A DNA stretch of 64,000 bases from Pseudomonas alkylphenolica (GTDB lineage: Bacteria > Pseudomonadota > Gammaproteobacteria > Pseudomonadales > Pseudomonadaceae), in NCBI RefSeq assembly GCF_016009175.1, contig NZ_JADUCM010000023.1:30411-94410 (forward strand). Direction: 5' to 3'. Below, piece after piece: positions 17,441 through 26,461 of the stretch. The notes beneath the pieces were generated by a model that saw only the letters and a program-made list of their open reading frames with translations, was not told the DNA's origin and searched no databases. Position numbers and translations under genes: made by a program. The number at the start of each line of letters is the position of its first letter. The first letter of the stretch is position 1.

Positions 17441-18763
17441 TCAGAAGAGGCGCAGCGGCCACTCCACAATCAGCATGTGCATGCTGATATCGCCATCGGG
17501 CTGGCCACGCATGGCGTTGTGATAACCCTCGCGCAAACGCACTTTCAGGCCTTTGGCAGTGCCGCTCTGAACGACGTAACGCGCCTCCAGATCCAGCTCC
17601 TGATGCTGCGCATCGTCGGCGGCCGACCACGCCTGGTAATTAGGGTTGGGTGAGCGACTGATGTCGTAGCCGTACACATAACGGCTCATGAAACTCAAAC
17701 CCGGCAGGCCGTAAGGGGCCATATCCAGGTCGTAGCGCAGCTGCCAGGATTTTTCGTTGGGGCCGTTGAAGTCCGAGGCCATCACCGGATTGCTCAGGTA
17801 GATGGAGTTGCCGAACGCACCCGAGCCGTTGTTGCCAAAACCGATGTAGTCGAACGGGGTGTCGCCAATGATCCGCTGGAAGCCAAGGCTTAGCTTATGG
17901 TTGAGCCAGGTGTAGGCGACCTGGGTGGAAAACGCGGTGGTGTCGATGTCACCGGCCCTGGCCTGACCGGCATCGTTGGTTTGGTAGGCATTGACGTCGA
18001 GGTCGATCCGCGACGCCGGATCAAGGGTCCAGCGGTAGGTACTGCCGACATAGTACTGGTGCCACAGGTCCTGAAAATCGGCCCCGTAAAGGCTCACCGC
18101 CCATTGATCATTCAAGGCATAGCGAGCGCCGGCGAAATCGACTGCGCGCGTCTGGATGTTGGCGTAGTTGGCCCACAGCCCGCCCTTGCTGCTGGTCGAG
18201 GACGGCTCGGTGCCCGCGGTGAAGTGCCCGCCTTCAAGCAACAAACCGGCGAGGTCTTCACTGCTCAGCAGAAAACCGGTGGCCGTGCTGGGAAATACCC
18301 GGGTGTCGGAGGTTGCAAACACCGGGTTGGTGACCTGCATCTGGCCGTAGCGCAGTTGCGTTTGTCCGTAGCGTGCCTTGACCAGCGCACCGGCCCTGCC
18401 GAAGCTGCGCTGGGCTTCGCCTTCCTTGTTCATCTGCACCGTGCCGTAGCCGGCATGGCCATCGCCGCCATCGAGCTTGAAACCGCTGTAAGCGAACGCA
18501 TCAACCCCCAGCCCCAGCGTCCCTTGGGTAAAACCGGAATTGAAGTTGGCTTTCAAGCCGAGCGACACGTCGTGCGGATCGCGCCTGTTGTTGGGGCGGC
18601 GGTCATGGCCATCACCCTTGATCTGGTTGTTGAGGACGACCGAGCGCGTGCTCAGCAGCAATTCGCTGTCCTCGATGAAGCCGTGTTCGCCCGCCGTCGA
18701 CAGCAACGGAAAAACGGTCACGCAGGCGATTACCAGCGGCCGGGAGGTCGAAAGAAAAGTCAT
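17441..18763 (-). CDS. OprD-family outer-membrane porin
   Basis: A 440-residue beta-barrel porin. It has a signal peptide ending near STAGE, the mature N-terminus GFIEDSELLLSTRS and barrel strands with alternating aromatic residues such as EKSWQLRYDLDMAPYGLPGL. The C-terminal residue is Phe, as required for outer-membrane assembly. OprD porins bring small carboxylates and amino acids across the outer membrane. The neighbours (MFS transporter and two M20 hydrolases) suggest an N-acyl amino acid or peptide-like substrate. A start four codons earlier (18775) is possible; neither start has a strong ribosome site. Confidence 0.9.
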   Translation of the reverse strand: MTFLSTSRPLVIACVTVFPLLSTAGEHGFIEDSELLLSTRSVVLNNQIKGDGHDRRPNNRRDPHDVSLGLKANFNSGFTQGTLGLGVDAFAYSGFKLDGGDGHAGYGTVQMNKEGEAQRSFGRAGALVKARYGQTQLRYGQMQVTNPVFATSDTRVFPSTATGFLLSSEDLAGLLLEGGHFTAGTEPSSTSSKGGLWANYANIQTRAVDFAGARYALNDQWAVSLYGADFQDLWHQYYVGSTYRWTLDPASRIDLDVNAYQTNDAGQARAGDIDTTAFSTQVAYTWLNHKLSLGFQRIIGDTPFDYIGFGNNGSGAFGNSIYLSNPVMASDFNGPNEKSWQLRYDLDMAPYGLPGLSFMSRYVYGYDISRSPNPNYQAWSAADDAQHQELDLEARYVVQSGTAKGLKVRLREGYHNAMRGQPDGDISMHMLIVEWPLRLF

Positions 18764-18843
18764 GCAGGTATCCATCGCAAGGGGCGCTCGAAGCGCTTGT
18801 TGTTATTGTTCAGTCATCGTTGCCAGCCGCCGTGGCCGGCGGT

Positions 18844-20145
18844 CTAGTCCAGCGGTTTGCCGGCGGTCTCCTTGACCAGCGAAAGCCCGGCGAGGGTGGC
18901 GCACAGGCACACCATCACGTAGAACGCCGGTGCGTGGTTGTCGCCTGTGAGGCTGATCAGGCCAGTGGCGAAGAACTGCGCGAACCCGCCGAATATCGAG
19001 ACGCCCAGGCAGTACACCAGCGACAGCCCGGAGGCGCGGATAGCCCGCGGGAACAGCTCGGTGAGCATCACCACCGACGGTCCGGTGATCAGTACCAGGA
19101 AAAAGGTGCAGACCAGCGACACACCCAGCAAAGTGAGCAACGTCGGGTAGTGGGTCATCAACACGAAGGCCGGGTAGATCAACAGCAGCATCGGGATGCT
19201 ACCGAGGGCGATGGTGCGCCGCCGACCGATGCGATCACTGAGCTTGCCCGCCCACAGCGACAGCATGATCTGCACCAGGGCACCCAGGCACGAGGCGCCA
19301 ATGCCGGTGGACATCGGCAGCTTGAGCACGGCGACGGTGTAGTTGGTCATGTAGTCGAGCACGATATAGCTGCTGGCAGTGCCGCCGATGGTCATCAGCA
19401 CGCCGGCCACCAGTACGCGGCGGTGCCGGGTAAAAATCAGCTGCAGTGCTGAGGTCTTGGCTTCGCCGGGCGTTGCATGCTCTGCGGTTTCCTGCAGGTG
19501 GCGGCGGATGTAGACACCGAGCGGCAGAATCAGCAAACCGACCAGAAATGGAATGCGCCAGCCCCAGCTTTCGAGCGCTTCAGTGCTCAGGCTGGTAGTC
19601 AGGGCCAGGCTGACGACCGAGCCCAACAGAAAGCTCAGGCCCTGGCTAAAGAACTGCCAACTGCCATAGAAGCCCCGGTTGTGGTCATCGGCGTACTCCA
19701 TCAGCATCGCCGTCGAGGCACCGACTTCACCACCAATAGCGAAACCCTGTATCAGCCGCGCGGCGACAATCATCAGCGGTGCAGCCAGGCCTATCTGCGC
19801 ATAGGTGGGTGCGCACGCCAGTACGGTCGAGCCCACGGCCATCAAGCTCAATGTCAACAACATCGCCGGACGGCGCCCGACGCGGTCGGCATAGGCGCCA
19901 ATGATCAGGCCGCCCAGCGGGCGCATGACAAAGCCCAGGCCAAACGTCGCCAATGCCAGCAGCAATTGGCTGAGCTCGCTCTGTGCCGGGAAAAACTGCC
20001 GGCCGATCAGCGTGGCGAAGAAGCTGAAGACGGAAAACTCGAAGAACTCCAGCGCCGAACCCAGGGTGATCGCAGCGATGGCACGGGTACTGATCGACGG
20101 GCGGCCAATGGCAACATTGGCCGCCGGGATAACGGTAACGGACAT
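18844..20145 (-). CDS. MFS transporter, metabolite:H+ symporter type
   Basis: A 433-residue membrane protein with about 12 hydrophobic segments. The N-terminus has GSALEFFEFSVF, the form seen in the metabolite:H+ symporter (ProP/ShiA/KgtP) branch of MFS, and the loop motif GAYADRVGRRPAML follows TM2. It probably imports an organic acid or amino acid derivative. The start at 20145 is chosen because AGAGGAG lies seven bases upstream. It sits between the cytoplasmic M20 gene and the OprD gene on the same strand, with short gaps, so all are likely one operon. Confidence 0.88.
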   Translation of the reverse strand: MSVTVIPAANVAIGRPSISTRAIAAITLGSALEFFEFSVFSFFATLIGRQFFPAQSELSQLLLALATFGLGFVMRPLGGLIIGAYADRVGRRPAMLLTLSLMAVGSTVLACAPTYAQIGLAAPLMIVAARLIQGFAIGGEVGASTAMLMEYADDHNRGFYGSWQFFSQGLSFLLGSVVSLALTTSLSTEALESWGWRIPFLVGLLILPLGVYIRRHLQETAEHATPGEAKTSALQLIFTRHRRVLVAGVLMTIGGTASSYIVLDYMTNYTVAVLKLPMSTGIGASCLGALVQIMLSLWAGKLSDRIGRRRTIALGSIPMLLLIYPAFVLMTHYPTLLTLLGVSLVCTFFLVLITGPSVVMLTELFPRAIRASGLSLVYCLGVSIFGGFAQFFATGLISLTGDNHAPAFYVMVCLCATLAGLSLVKETAGKPLD

Positions 20146-20199
20146 GACAACTCCTCTGGCCCGCTGCACTCACAGCAGCGGGCAGGCAGGCGGCGAGAT

Positions 20200-21378
20200 T
20201 CAGGCCAGAAAGGTTTCGACCAGACGTACCCAGTAAGTAGCACCCAGCGCCAGGCAGTCGTCATTGAAGTCGTAACCGGGGTTGTGCACCATGCAGCCCC
20301 CTTCCCCATCGCCATTGCCGATCAGCAAATAGCTGCCAGGGCAATGCTGGAGCATGACGGCGAAATCTTCGCTGCCGGTCAGTGGCGCGGTCTCGCTGAT
20401 CACCCCTTCGCTACCCAGCCAGTCGAGGGCCACCTGGCGTGCGAACGCTGTCGGTTGCTCATGATTGACCAGCGGCGGGAAGCGCTGCGCTTCATCGACC
20501 AGCACCTGCACCGTGGCACCGAAGCTGGCAGCCTGCGCCTGGGCCAGTGCGGTGATGCGTTCGATCAACTGGTCGCGCACCGCCAGCGTAAGGGCGCGTA
20601 CGCTCAGTTGCAGTTCCGCGTGTTCAGGAATGACGTTGGCGGCAATACCGGCATGGAACGCACCGACCGAAACGACGGCGCAGTCGAGCGGGTCGATATT
20701 GCGCGCTACCACGCTCTGCAAAGCCATGACGATGGCAGCGCCGACCAGCACCGGGTCGATGGCCTTGTGCGGCATGGCGCCATGGCCACCGACGCCGTGG
20801 ATGCGGATCGTCACGGTGTCGGTCGAGGCCATGAAAGGGCCGCTGCGAAAGCCGAACTTGCCGACCGGCAGCCCCGGCATATTGTGCATTGCGAACACCG
20901 CGTCACACGGGAAGCGCTCAAACAGGCCGTCCTCCAGCATGCGCCGGGCACCGCCATCACCCTCCTCGGCCGGCTGGAAAATCAGCGTCAGCGTTCCCTC
21001 GAACGCTGGGTGCTGTGCCAGGTACTTTGCGGCGGTCAGGAGCATGGCGCTATGCCCGTCATGGCCGCACGCATGCATCTTGCCCTCGTGCTTGCTGGCG
21101 TAAGGCAGGCCGGTCTGCTCGGTAATCGGCAATGCGTCCATGTCGGCACGCAGGCCAATCACCTTCTGGGCGCTGCCACGTTGCAATCGTCCGACTACAC
21201 CGGTGCCACCGAGCCCGCGATGCACTTCATAGCCCCACTCCTGGAGCTTGGCGGCGATCAGGTCACTGGTGGCGAACTCTTCGAAGCTGAGTTCCGGGTG
21301 GGCATGCAAATGCTGGCGCAAAGCGATCATTTCATCTTCGATGGCCTGGATGCCGGGTAGCACGGACGGGTGTGTCAT
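20200..21378 (-). CDS. Cytoplasmic M20-family amidohydrolase (hippuricase-like)
   Basis: A 392-residue M20D enzyme without a signal peptide. It shows DMDALPIT, MHACGHDGHSAMLL and FQPAEEGDGGA, the metal-binding and catalytic motifs of the hippurate hydrolase/IAA-amino acid hydrolase group. It is the first gene of the run that also encodes an MHS transporter, OprD porin and exported M20 enzyme, and it faces a LysR gene across 133 bp. A paired cytoplasmic and periplasmic enzyme suggests the cell handles the same class of N-acyl amino acid in both compartments. AGGAA lies eight bases upstream of the 21378 start. Confidence 0.9.
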   Translation of the reverse strand: MTHPSVLPGIQAIEDEMIALRQHLHAHPELSFEEFATSDLIAAKLQEWGYEVHRGLGGTGVVGRLQRGSAQKVIGLRADMDALPITEQTGLPYASKHEGKMHACGHDGHSAMLLTAAKYLAQHPAFEGTLTLIFQPAEEGDGGARRMLEDGLFERFPCDAVFAMHNMPGLPVGKFGFRSGPFMASTDTVTIRIHGVGGHGAMPHKAIDPVLVGAAIVMALQSVVARNIDPLDCAVVSVGAFHAGIAANVIPEHAELQLSVRALTLAVRDQLIERITALAQAQAASFGATVQVLVDEAQRFPPLVNHEQPTAFARQVALDWLGSEGVISETAPLTGSEDFAVMLQHCPGSYLLIGNGDGEGGCMVHNPGYDFNDDCLALGATYWVRLVETFLA

Positions 21379-21511
21379 GGCGTTTCCTGTTGTTGTTTTT
21401 CCCAGAGCTGGGCATGCTGGGGAAATCATAGGGTGACGTTCCGTGGCCTCGGAAGTCCGCAAAACGGTTGGGCTGACAACCAAAGGTTTACGCTCAACAG
21501 CAAGGGAAACG
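21379..21511. promoter_or_regulatory. Divergent promoter region, M20/OprD operon and LysR
   Basis: 133 bp separate the starts of the M20 gene (leftward) and the LysR gene (rightward). This arrangement is the usual place for a LysR-type operator and both promoters. I could not pick out a clear T-N11-A box with confidence. Confidence 0.4.
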
Positions 21512-22465
21512 ATGAAGCTGCATCAACTCCAGGCACTGGTGGCCATTGCCGATTGCGGCAGTATCCGGGCTGCCGCGCGCAAACTTGACGTCTCACAGAC
21601 CGCCATCTCGAAGGCGCTGCGTGAGCTTGAAACGCACCTGCAACTGCCACTGCTGGTGCGCAACGCCAGCGGCGTGGGGCTGACGGTGTACGGACGCTCA
21701 CTGCTGCTGCATGCCAGGCAGATGCTCGGGCAGCTCGAACAGGCGCAACTGGAACTGACCCACCTCAAGGGCCATATCGAAGGCCACTTGCGCTTTGCCA
21801 TCTCGCCATGGATGGGCATGGCGTTGTTGCCGGAAGTCGTGCAGCTGTTTCGCCAACGCATGCCGAAAGTGCGACTGGAGATCTTCGAAGGCTTGATGGC
21901 CGTCACCTTGCCGCGCCTGCGCGAAGGCACCATGGACTTCGCCATCGGGCTGGTCTCTGCCCTGCTGCCACGCCCGGAATTTGCCTGTGATCCGCTGCTG
22001 TCCTACCAGATGGCGGTGATCGCCCGCAGTGATCACCCGAAACGCGGCAGCCGCTCCATCCATGAGCTGCTGGACCAGGACTGGGTGGTCAATTATCCGG
22101 ACACCGGCCACGAAGACTTCATGACCGAACTGTTCTGGCAACACAGCGCACAGATCCCGGTCGAACAGGTACAGCGCGCCCAGTCGTTGCAGTTGATGCT
22201 GTCGCTGATGGAGCAGACCGACATGCTCGGCTATTGCCCCGAGCCCATGCTCACGGTGCCGATCTACCGCGAACGGGTTGCCCGGCTGGACCTGGCGGAA
22301 AAATTCGCTACCGACACCATCGGTATCGTCACACCGCGCAATACCCAGCTCGGCACGGCAGCGCAGTGCTTCGTCGACTGCCTGCTCCAGGTCATCCGCC
22401 GTCGCGCCCGCTCGTCTAAAACGGACGACAGGCAGTTGTTCGACACGCTCAGGCTGCTGATCTGA
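21512..22465 (+). CDS. LysR-family transcriptional regulator
   Basis: A 317-residue LysR protein. The N-terminal winged helix reads MKLHQLQALVAIADCGSIRA with the recognition region SQTAISKALRELETHL, and the C-terminal part is a periplasmic-binding-type effector domain. It is divergent from the M20-MFS-OprD-M20 operon and is its probable regulator, with an N-acyl amino acid or a breakdown product as the likely inducer (inference). The start at 21512 follows AAGGGAAACG; an in-frame ATG 23 codons earlier would extend beyond the usual LysR N-terminus. Confidence 0.9.
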   Translation: MKLHQLQALVAIADCGSIRAAARKLDVSQTAISKALRELETHLQLPLLVRNASGVGLTVYGRSLLLHARQMLGQLEQAQLELTHLKGHIEGHLRFAISPWMGMALLPEVVQLFRQRMPKVRLEIFEGLMAVTLPRLREGTMDFAIGLVSALLPRPEFACDPLLSYQMAVIARSDHPKRGSRSIHELLDQDWVVNYPDTGHEDFMTELFWQHSAQIPVEQVQRAQSLQLMLSLMEQTDMLGYCPEPMLTVPIYRERVARLDLAEKFATDTIGIVTPRNTQLGTAAQCFVDCLLQVIRRRARSSKTDDRQLFDTLRLLI

Positions 22466-22582
22466 GCCGGCCGCCCTCACTTAAGTAACTGCACCTTGTC
22501 CCCCGTCACTGTCTTGTGAGGTGAATTGGCTATGCTGACCCTGCGATAAATCAAGCGCACTCAGAGAGACAAGGAGGCATTT

Positions 22583-23593
22583 ATGAAAGCGGCTGTTGTT
22601 GCAAAAGGACAACGCGTGGACGTGGTCGAGAAAACCCTGCGGCCCCTCAAGCACGGCGAAGCGCTCCTGAAGATGCAGTGCTGCGGGGTCTGCCACACCG
22701 ACCTGCACGTCAAAAACGGCGATTTCGGCGACAAGACCGGGGTAATTCTCGGCCATGAGGGTATCGGCGTCGTCCAGGAAGTAGGCCCCGGTGTCACGTC
22801 GCTCAAACCCGGCGACCGTGCCAGTGTGGCGTGGTTCTATCAAGGCTGCGGGCATTGCGAGTACTGCACCAGCGGCAACGAAACGCTGTGCCGCGACGTG
22901 AAGAACTCCGGCTACACGGTGGACGGTGGCATGGCCGAGGCATGCATCGTGATGGCCGACTACTCGGTGAAAGTGCCGGACGGACTCGATTCTGCCGCCG
23001 CCAGCAGCGTAACCTGCGCAGGCGTCACGACCTACAAGGCGGTGAAGATCTCCAACGTCCGCCCCGGGCAGTGGATTGCGATCTACGGCCTCGGTGGCCT
23101 CGGCAACCTGGCCCTGCAATACGCCAAGAACGTCTTCAATGCCCGGGTGATCGCCGTCGATGTCAACGACGAGCAGCTGCGCTTTGCCAGCGAAATGGGC
23201 GCCGACCTGGTGGTCAACTCACGTACCGAGGATGCTGCGAAAATCATCCAGGAGAAAACCGGTGGTGCCCACGCCGCGGTGGTCACCGCAGTCGCCAAGG
23301 CAGCGTTCGACTCGGCAGTCGACGCGCTGCGCGCAGGCGGGCGTCTGGTCGCGGTCGGGCTGCCGTCTGAAGCCATGAACCTGAACATTCCCCGGCTGGT
23401 GCTCGACGGCATCGAGGTGGTCGGCTCGTTGGTGGGCACCCGCCAGGACCTGCAGGAGGCGTTCGAGTTTGCTGCCCAAGGCAAAGTCGTACCCAAAGTG
23501 ACCCTGCGTCCGATCGAAGACATCAACGAGATCTTCGACGAAATGCTGGAAGGGAAAATCAAAGGCCGCATGGTGATCGATTTTGGTGGCTAA
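22583..23593 (+). CDS. adhP: Zinc-dependent alcohol dehydrogenase (AdhP-like)
   Basis: A 336-residue medium-chain dehydrogenase. Catalytic zinc ligands are in CGVCHTDLHVKNG and GHEGIGVV; the structural zinc site is the four-Cys lobe in GCGHCEYCTSGNETLC. The Rossmann motif is GLGGLGNLA. Length and motifs match the AdhP/propanol-preferring group, which interconverts short primary alcohols and aldehydes with NAD. AAGGAGG precedes the ATG at a good distance. It stands alone between the LysR gene and a small lipoprotein gene. Confidence 0.9.
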   Translation: MKAAVVAKGQRVDVVEKTLRPLKHGEALLKMQCCGVCHTDLHVKNGDFGDKTGVILGHEGIGVVQEVGPGVTSLKPGDRASVAWFYQGCGHCEYCTSGNETLCRDVKNSGYTVDGGMAEACIVMADYSVKVPDGLDSAAASSVTCAGVTTYKAVKISNVRPGQWIAIYGLGGLGNLALQYAKNVFNARVIAVDVNDEQLRFASEMGADLVVNSRTEDAAKIIQEKTGGAHAAVVTAVAKAAFDSAVDALRAGGRLVAVGLPSEAMNLNIPRLVLDGIEVVGSLVGTRQDLQEAFEFAAQGKVVPKVTLRPIEDINEIFDEMLEGKIKGRMVIDFGG

Positions 23594-23607
23594 ACGCTGA
23601 AGTCTGC

Positions 23608-23641
23608 GCCTCGGCACAGGTCCACGGGCCGGTGCCGAGGC
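23608..23641. terminator. Hairpin after adhP
   Basis: A perfect 10-bp stem, GCCTCGGCAC and GTGCCGAGGC, with a 14-base loop, beginning 14 bp after the adhP stop. There is no U-tract, so it may be a processing or stabilising hairpin more than an efficient intrinsic terminator. Confidence 0.45.
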
Positions 23642-23761
23642 ATTAGCGCACGGTGAGCAGCGACACGACGGCTGGTGCCTGACAATCAGCGCCCGGCGTT
23701 CTTTACTTGCACACAACAGCGCTGTGCAAGCCTGCACGCCAGCGACAGGATCAAACCTGAA

Positions 23762-24058
23762 ATGATCGGTTTATCAGCACGTCCACGCCCGCCCATCACC
23801 CTTTCATTGCTGCTCGCCTTTGGCCTTGCACTGACAGCGGGGTGTTCGAACAAAGCCTCGAAAGCACGCTATGCCTATGCAAATGCTGGCTCCAGCTGCT
23901 ACGCCAAGGCGCTGCCCACCGCAGGCGAAGGAGGATTGGCCTGGGGCTCGACGATGCACATGGCGCGCACCAAGTCGATGAACAATTGCATACGCTATGC
24001 CGGTCGCTCCGGTGGTACGCCCAATACCTGCAAAGTGGTGCTGGCCGAGTGCAAGTAA
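23762..24058 (+). CDS. Small lipoprotein, function unknown
   Basis: A 98-residue protein with a signal peptide and lipobox LTAGC, so Cys28 is the predicted acylated residue. The mature part has three further Cys residues (in SSCYAK, NNCIRY and NTCKVV) plus one near the C-terminus (AECK), which could form two disulfides in the periplasm. No family is recognised. An upstream in-frame start exists at 23675, but it would put the signal sequence inside the protein. Confidence 0.7.
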   Translation: MIGLSARPRPPITLSLLLAFGLALTAGCSNKASKARYAYANAGSSCYAKALPTAGEGGLAWGSTMHMARTKSMNNCIRYAGRSGGTPNTCKVVLAECK

Positions 24059-24093
24059 TCGATCGTCTGGCAAGACGATAGCGGGCCGCCCCC

Positions 24094-24354
24094 TCAGACC
24101 ACTTCACGCCCCCTGAGTACATCCGGGTCAAGCGCCAGGCGTTGCTGTTCATGGATATGTCCAACCAGCGTGAAGACGTCGTGACAACTGGTCACACTGT
24201 CCAGGCGTACTTCTGTCACAAACAGATTACCGCCGTGCCCCAGACGAATGGTCAGCCACTCGCCGTCATCACAGGAAGCTTCGCAGTGCTCCGGCGCGAA
24301 CGCCTGCTCGATAAGTTGCCGCAGTTCAAGTGTGGAAACGCCAATCAATGACAT
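24094..24354 (-). CDS. DUF1652-family small protein
   Basis: An 86-residue soluble protein. The order of blocks (ELRQLIEQAFAPEHCEAS, DDGEWLTIRL, then a region before a Lys-poor acidic tail) resembles the DUF1652 family common in Pseudomonas; function unknown. The start at 24354 has GAGGG about nine bases upstream. It converges with the lipoprotein gene; between them at 24062-24079 lies a small hairpin (ATCGTCT/AGACGAT). Confidence 0.7.
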   Translation of the reverse strand: MSLIGVSTLELRQLIEQAFAPEHCEASCDDGEWLTIRLGHGGNLFVTEVRLDSVTSCHDVFTLVGHIHEQQRLALDPDVLRGREVV

Positions 24355-24535
24355 GGTGTAACCCTCATGTCGCATGGGCCCAGACTCTCAATTACCACTC
24401 AACGCCCACAGATGCCAATTGATAAAGCGATGGCACTGGTCGAAATCCGATTGAATTTTTCCACCGCCGCCGGACTCATTACCTTCAGTAGCCGTATTTT
24501 CCTGTTCACTGCCCGGAAAGGATCGTCACTGGCCC

Positions 24536-24763
24536 ATGAACAACGCAAAACTCTACGTGATTGACTATCTGCTGCACGGTACCGCCAAGTCTTTCATCAT
24601 TCGTGCAGAGCACATGGATAACGCCCAGGCCTGGCATTGGGCCAGTTGCGATGCCGGTGTCGGCAGGATCGGCCGCTTTGGCCTGGAGAAGGTCAAGCTG
24701 GTCAGTAAACCGATGGCCGAGCGCTACGGGATTACCGAAGTGCACTGGCGCCAGTCCGGCTAA
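24536..24763 (+). CDS. Conserved small hypothetical protein
   Basis: A 75-residue protein starting MNNAKLYVIDYLLHGTAKSF and ending HWRQSG. It has the look of small soluble proteins commonly annotated as hypothetical in Pseudomonas; I do not assign a function. AAAGGAT lies about 13 bases upstream, a rather long spacing. The 3' end overlaps the convergent alkA stop by four bases. Confidence 0.6.
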   Translation: MNNAKLYVIDYLLHGTAKSFIIRAEHMDNAQAWHWASCDAGVGRIGRFGLEKVKLVSKPMAERYGITEVHWRQSG

Positions 24764-25683
24764 GGTGCGCTCAACGAAGCCCACAGATGCTGGGCCGCAT
24801 AGGCGCGCCACGGCTGCCAGGCCAGTGCACGTTCGGCCAGTTTTACGCCGCCGGGTTCAAGCTGGCGCAAGGCCTTGATCAGCGCCACATCGCCGAGCGG
24901 AAACGCATCGGCATCCGCCCGTTGACGCAGCGCCAGGTACTGGGCACTCCAGGGGCCGATACCCGGCAACTGGCACAACCGCTTGACCCAGGTATGCAGG
25001 TCGGTATCGCCATGCAACAGCCTGGGTTCATCAAGTATGGCCCGGGCCATGACCGACAATGTCGCCGCGCGGGCGCGGGGCATGCCCAGGCTGCTCAGGT
25101 CGCTCGCGGCAATCACCTCCGGCTGAGGGAACACGTGGGTAAGACGCTCATCAGTGGACAGCCCCGGCGCCAGTGGCACGCCATGGCGAGCGACCATCCG
25201 CCCGGCAAGCGTCATGGCGCCGGCCACACTGATCTGCTGGCCGAGTACAGTACGCATCGACTGCTCGAACGCCGCCCAGCCACCGGGCACGCGCAAGCCA
25301 GGCCGGGCTGTTATCAACCCGGCCATCAATGGGTCACGACCTAAATCCCGCTCGATGCGTTGCGGTTCGGCATCCAGGTCGAACACCCGCCGCAGGCGAG
25401 CAACCAACCCGGGCAACACACGGGGCGGCAGCCCGTACAGAGTGACCGCCAATTGATCGGCGGCTACGGGGCGACAGTGAACAATGCCATGATGACCGCC
25501 AAGCAACACGGTGCGCCGGTACTCGCCGGCCTCCACGGTTTCAATGGCGGCAATGCTGCGCGCCTGCAAAAAGCCCAACATGGAAGGCCAGTGATAAGGC
25601 GCCCGGTAGCGCAGCCAGACGGTCAGCGTCGGTGCGCTGCGCAGTGTGCGGCGGTAGCCTTGCAGGGAACTGAATGCTTTCAT
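24760..25683 (-). CDS. alkA: DNA-3-methyladenine glycosylase II (AlkA-like)
   Basis: A 307-residue base-excision repair glycosylase. The helix-hairpin-helix motif LPGIGPWSAQYLALR is followed by the catalytic Asp in DAFPLGDVAL, the arrangement of AlkA. The helix EQSMRTVLGQQISV is also typical of the superfamily. It removes alkylated bases such as 3-methyladenine. It has no ada gene beside it here. The N-terminal region (residues 1-110) fits the AlkA_N domain. Confidence 0.88.
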   Translation of the reverse strand: MKAFSSLQGYRRTLRSAPTLTVWLRYRAPYHWPSMLGFLQARSIAAIETVEAGEYRRTVLLGGHHGIVHCRPVAADQLAVTLYGLPPRVLPGLVARLRRVFDLDAEPQRIERDLGRDPLMAGLITARPGLRVPGGWAAFEQSMRTVLGQQISVAGAMTLAGRMVARHGVPLAPGLSTDERLTHVFPQPEVIAASDLSSLGMPRARAATLSVMARAILDEPRLLHGDTDLHTWVKRLCQLPGIGPWSAQYLALRQRADADAFPLGDVALIKALRQLEPGGVKLAERALAWQPWRAYAAQHLWASLSAP

Positions 25684-25732
25684 TCACCTAGATTACCTTG
25701 CCGCGCACCTTGGAATCCTGGGTATAAGCAAA

Positions 25733-25769
25733 AACCCCCGCCCGGCCACCCGTTCGCCCGGCGGGGGTT
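25733..25769. terminator. Bidirectional intrinsic terminator
   Basis: A GC-rich stem AACCCCCGCC / GGCGGGGGTT with a 17-base loop. It lies between the stop of the first YcaC-like gene (leftward) and the start of alkA (leftward). It is the usual shape of a rho-independent terminator and would end the transcript of the gene at 25781. Confidence 0.75.
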
Positions 25770-25780
25770 CATCCACCGCG

Positions 25781-26407
25781 TTACTTGCCGTTGGTCAGAG
25801 TGTTGTAGCTGGTCATCAGGTTGCGGTAGTCCGGGATGTGATTGGAGAACAGCGTACCCAGGCCTTCGATGTCGTTGCGCCAGTCACGGTGCAGTTCGCA
25901 GGCCAGGCCGAACCAGGTCATCAGCTGGGCACCGGCTTGCGACATGCGGTTCCATGCCGAGTCGCGGGTTAGCTCGTTGAAGGTGCCCGAGGCGTCGGTC
26001 ACCACGAACACTTCAAAGCCCTCCTCCAGTGCCGACAGCGCCGGGAACGCTACGCATACTTCTGTCACCACACCGGCAATGATCAGTTGCTTCTTGCCGG
26101 TCGCCTTGACGGCTTTGACGAAGTCTTCGTTGTCCCAGGCGTTGATCTGGCCCGGACGCGCAATGTAAGGCGCCTCGGGGAACTGCGCCTTCAATTCCGG
26201 CACGAGCGGGCCGTTGGGGCCGGTTTCAAAGCTGGTGGTCAGGATGGTCGGCAACTTGAAGTACTTGGCCAGGTCGCCGACCGCCAGCACGTTGTTCTTG
26301 AACCTGTCCGGGTCGATGTCACGCACCAGCGACAGCAGACCGGTCTGGTGGTCTACCAGCAGCACTGCCGCATTGTTCTTGTCCAGACGTACATAGGGCT
26401 TGCTCAT
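25781..26407 (-). CDS. Isochorismatase-family hydrolase, YcaC-like
   Basis: A 208-residue cysteine hydrolase of the isochorismatase fold. The catalytic Asp is in LLVDHQTGL and the nucleophile Cys in VVTEVCVAFP, with Lys in KKQLIIAG between them. The closest pattern is E. coli YcaC, whose substrate is unknown. AAGGAG lies eight bases upstream of the start at 26407. A paralogue of the same family is immediately upstream on the same strand (54 bp apart). Confidence 0.88.
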   Translation of the reverse strand: MSKPYVRLDKNNAAVLLVDHQTGLLSLVRDIDPDRFKNNVLAVGDLAKYFKLPTILTTSFETGPNGPLVPELKAQFPEAPYIARPGQINAWDNEDFVKAVKATGKKQLIIAGVVTEVCVAFPALSALEEGFEVFVVTDASGTFNELTRDSAWNRMSQAGAQLMTWFGLACELHRDWRNDIEGLGTLFSNHIPDYRNLMTSYNTLTNGK

Positions 26408-26461
26408 GGTCTTACTCCTTGCATTGATGAGCCGGTATGTAAATACACCGGCCATGAGGGG

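Noticed and set aside
19477..21360. 627-codon open frame on the plus strand
   Set aside because: It is antisense to the M20 and MFS genes, has unlikely composition (Gln/Arg/His-rich) and no ribosome site; it is a shadow of high-GC coding on the other strand.
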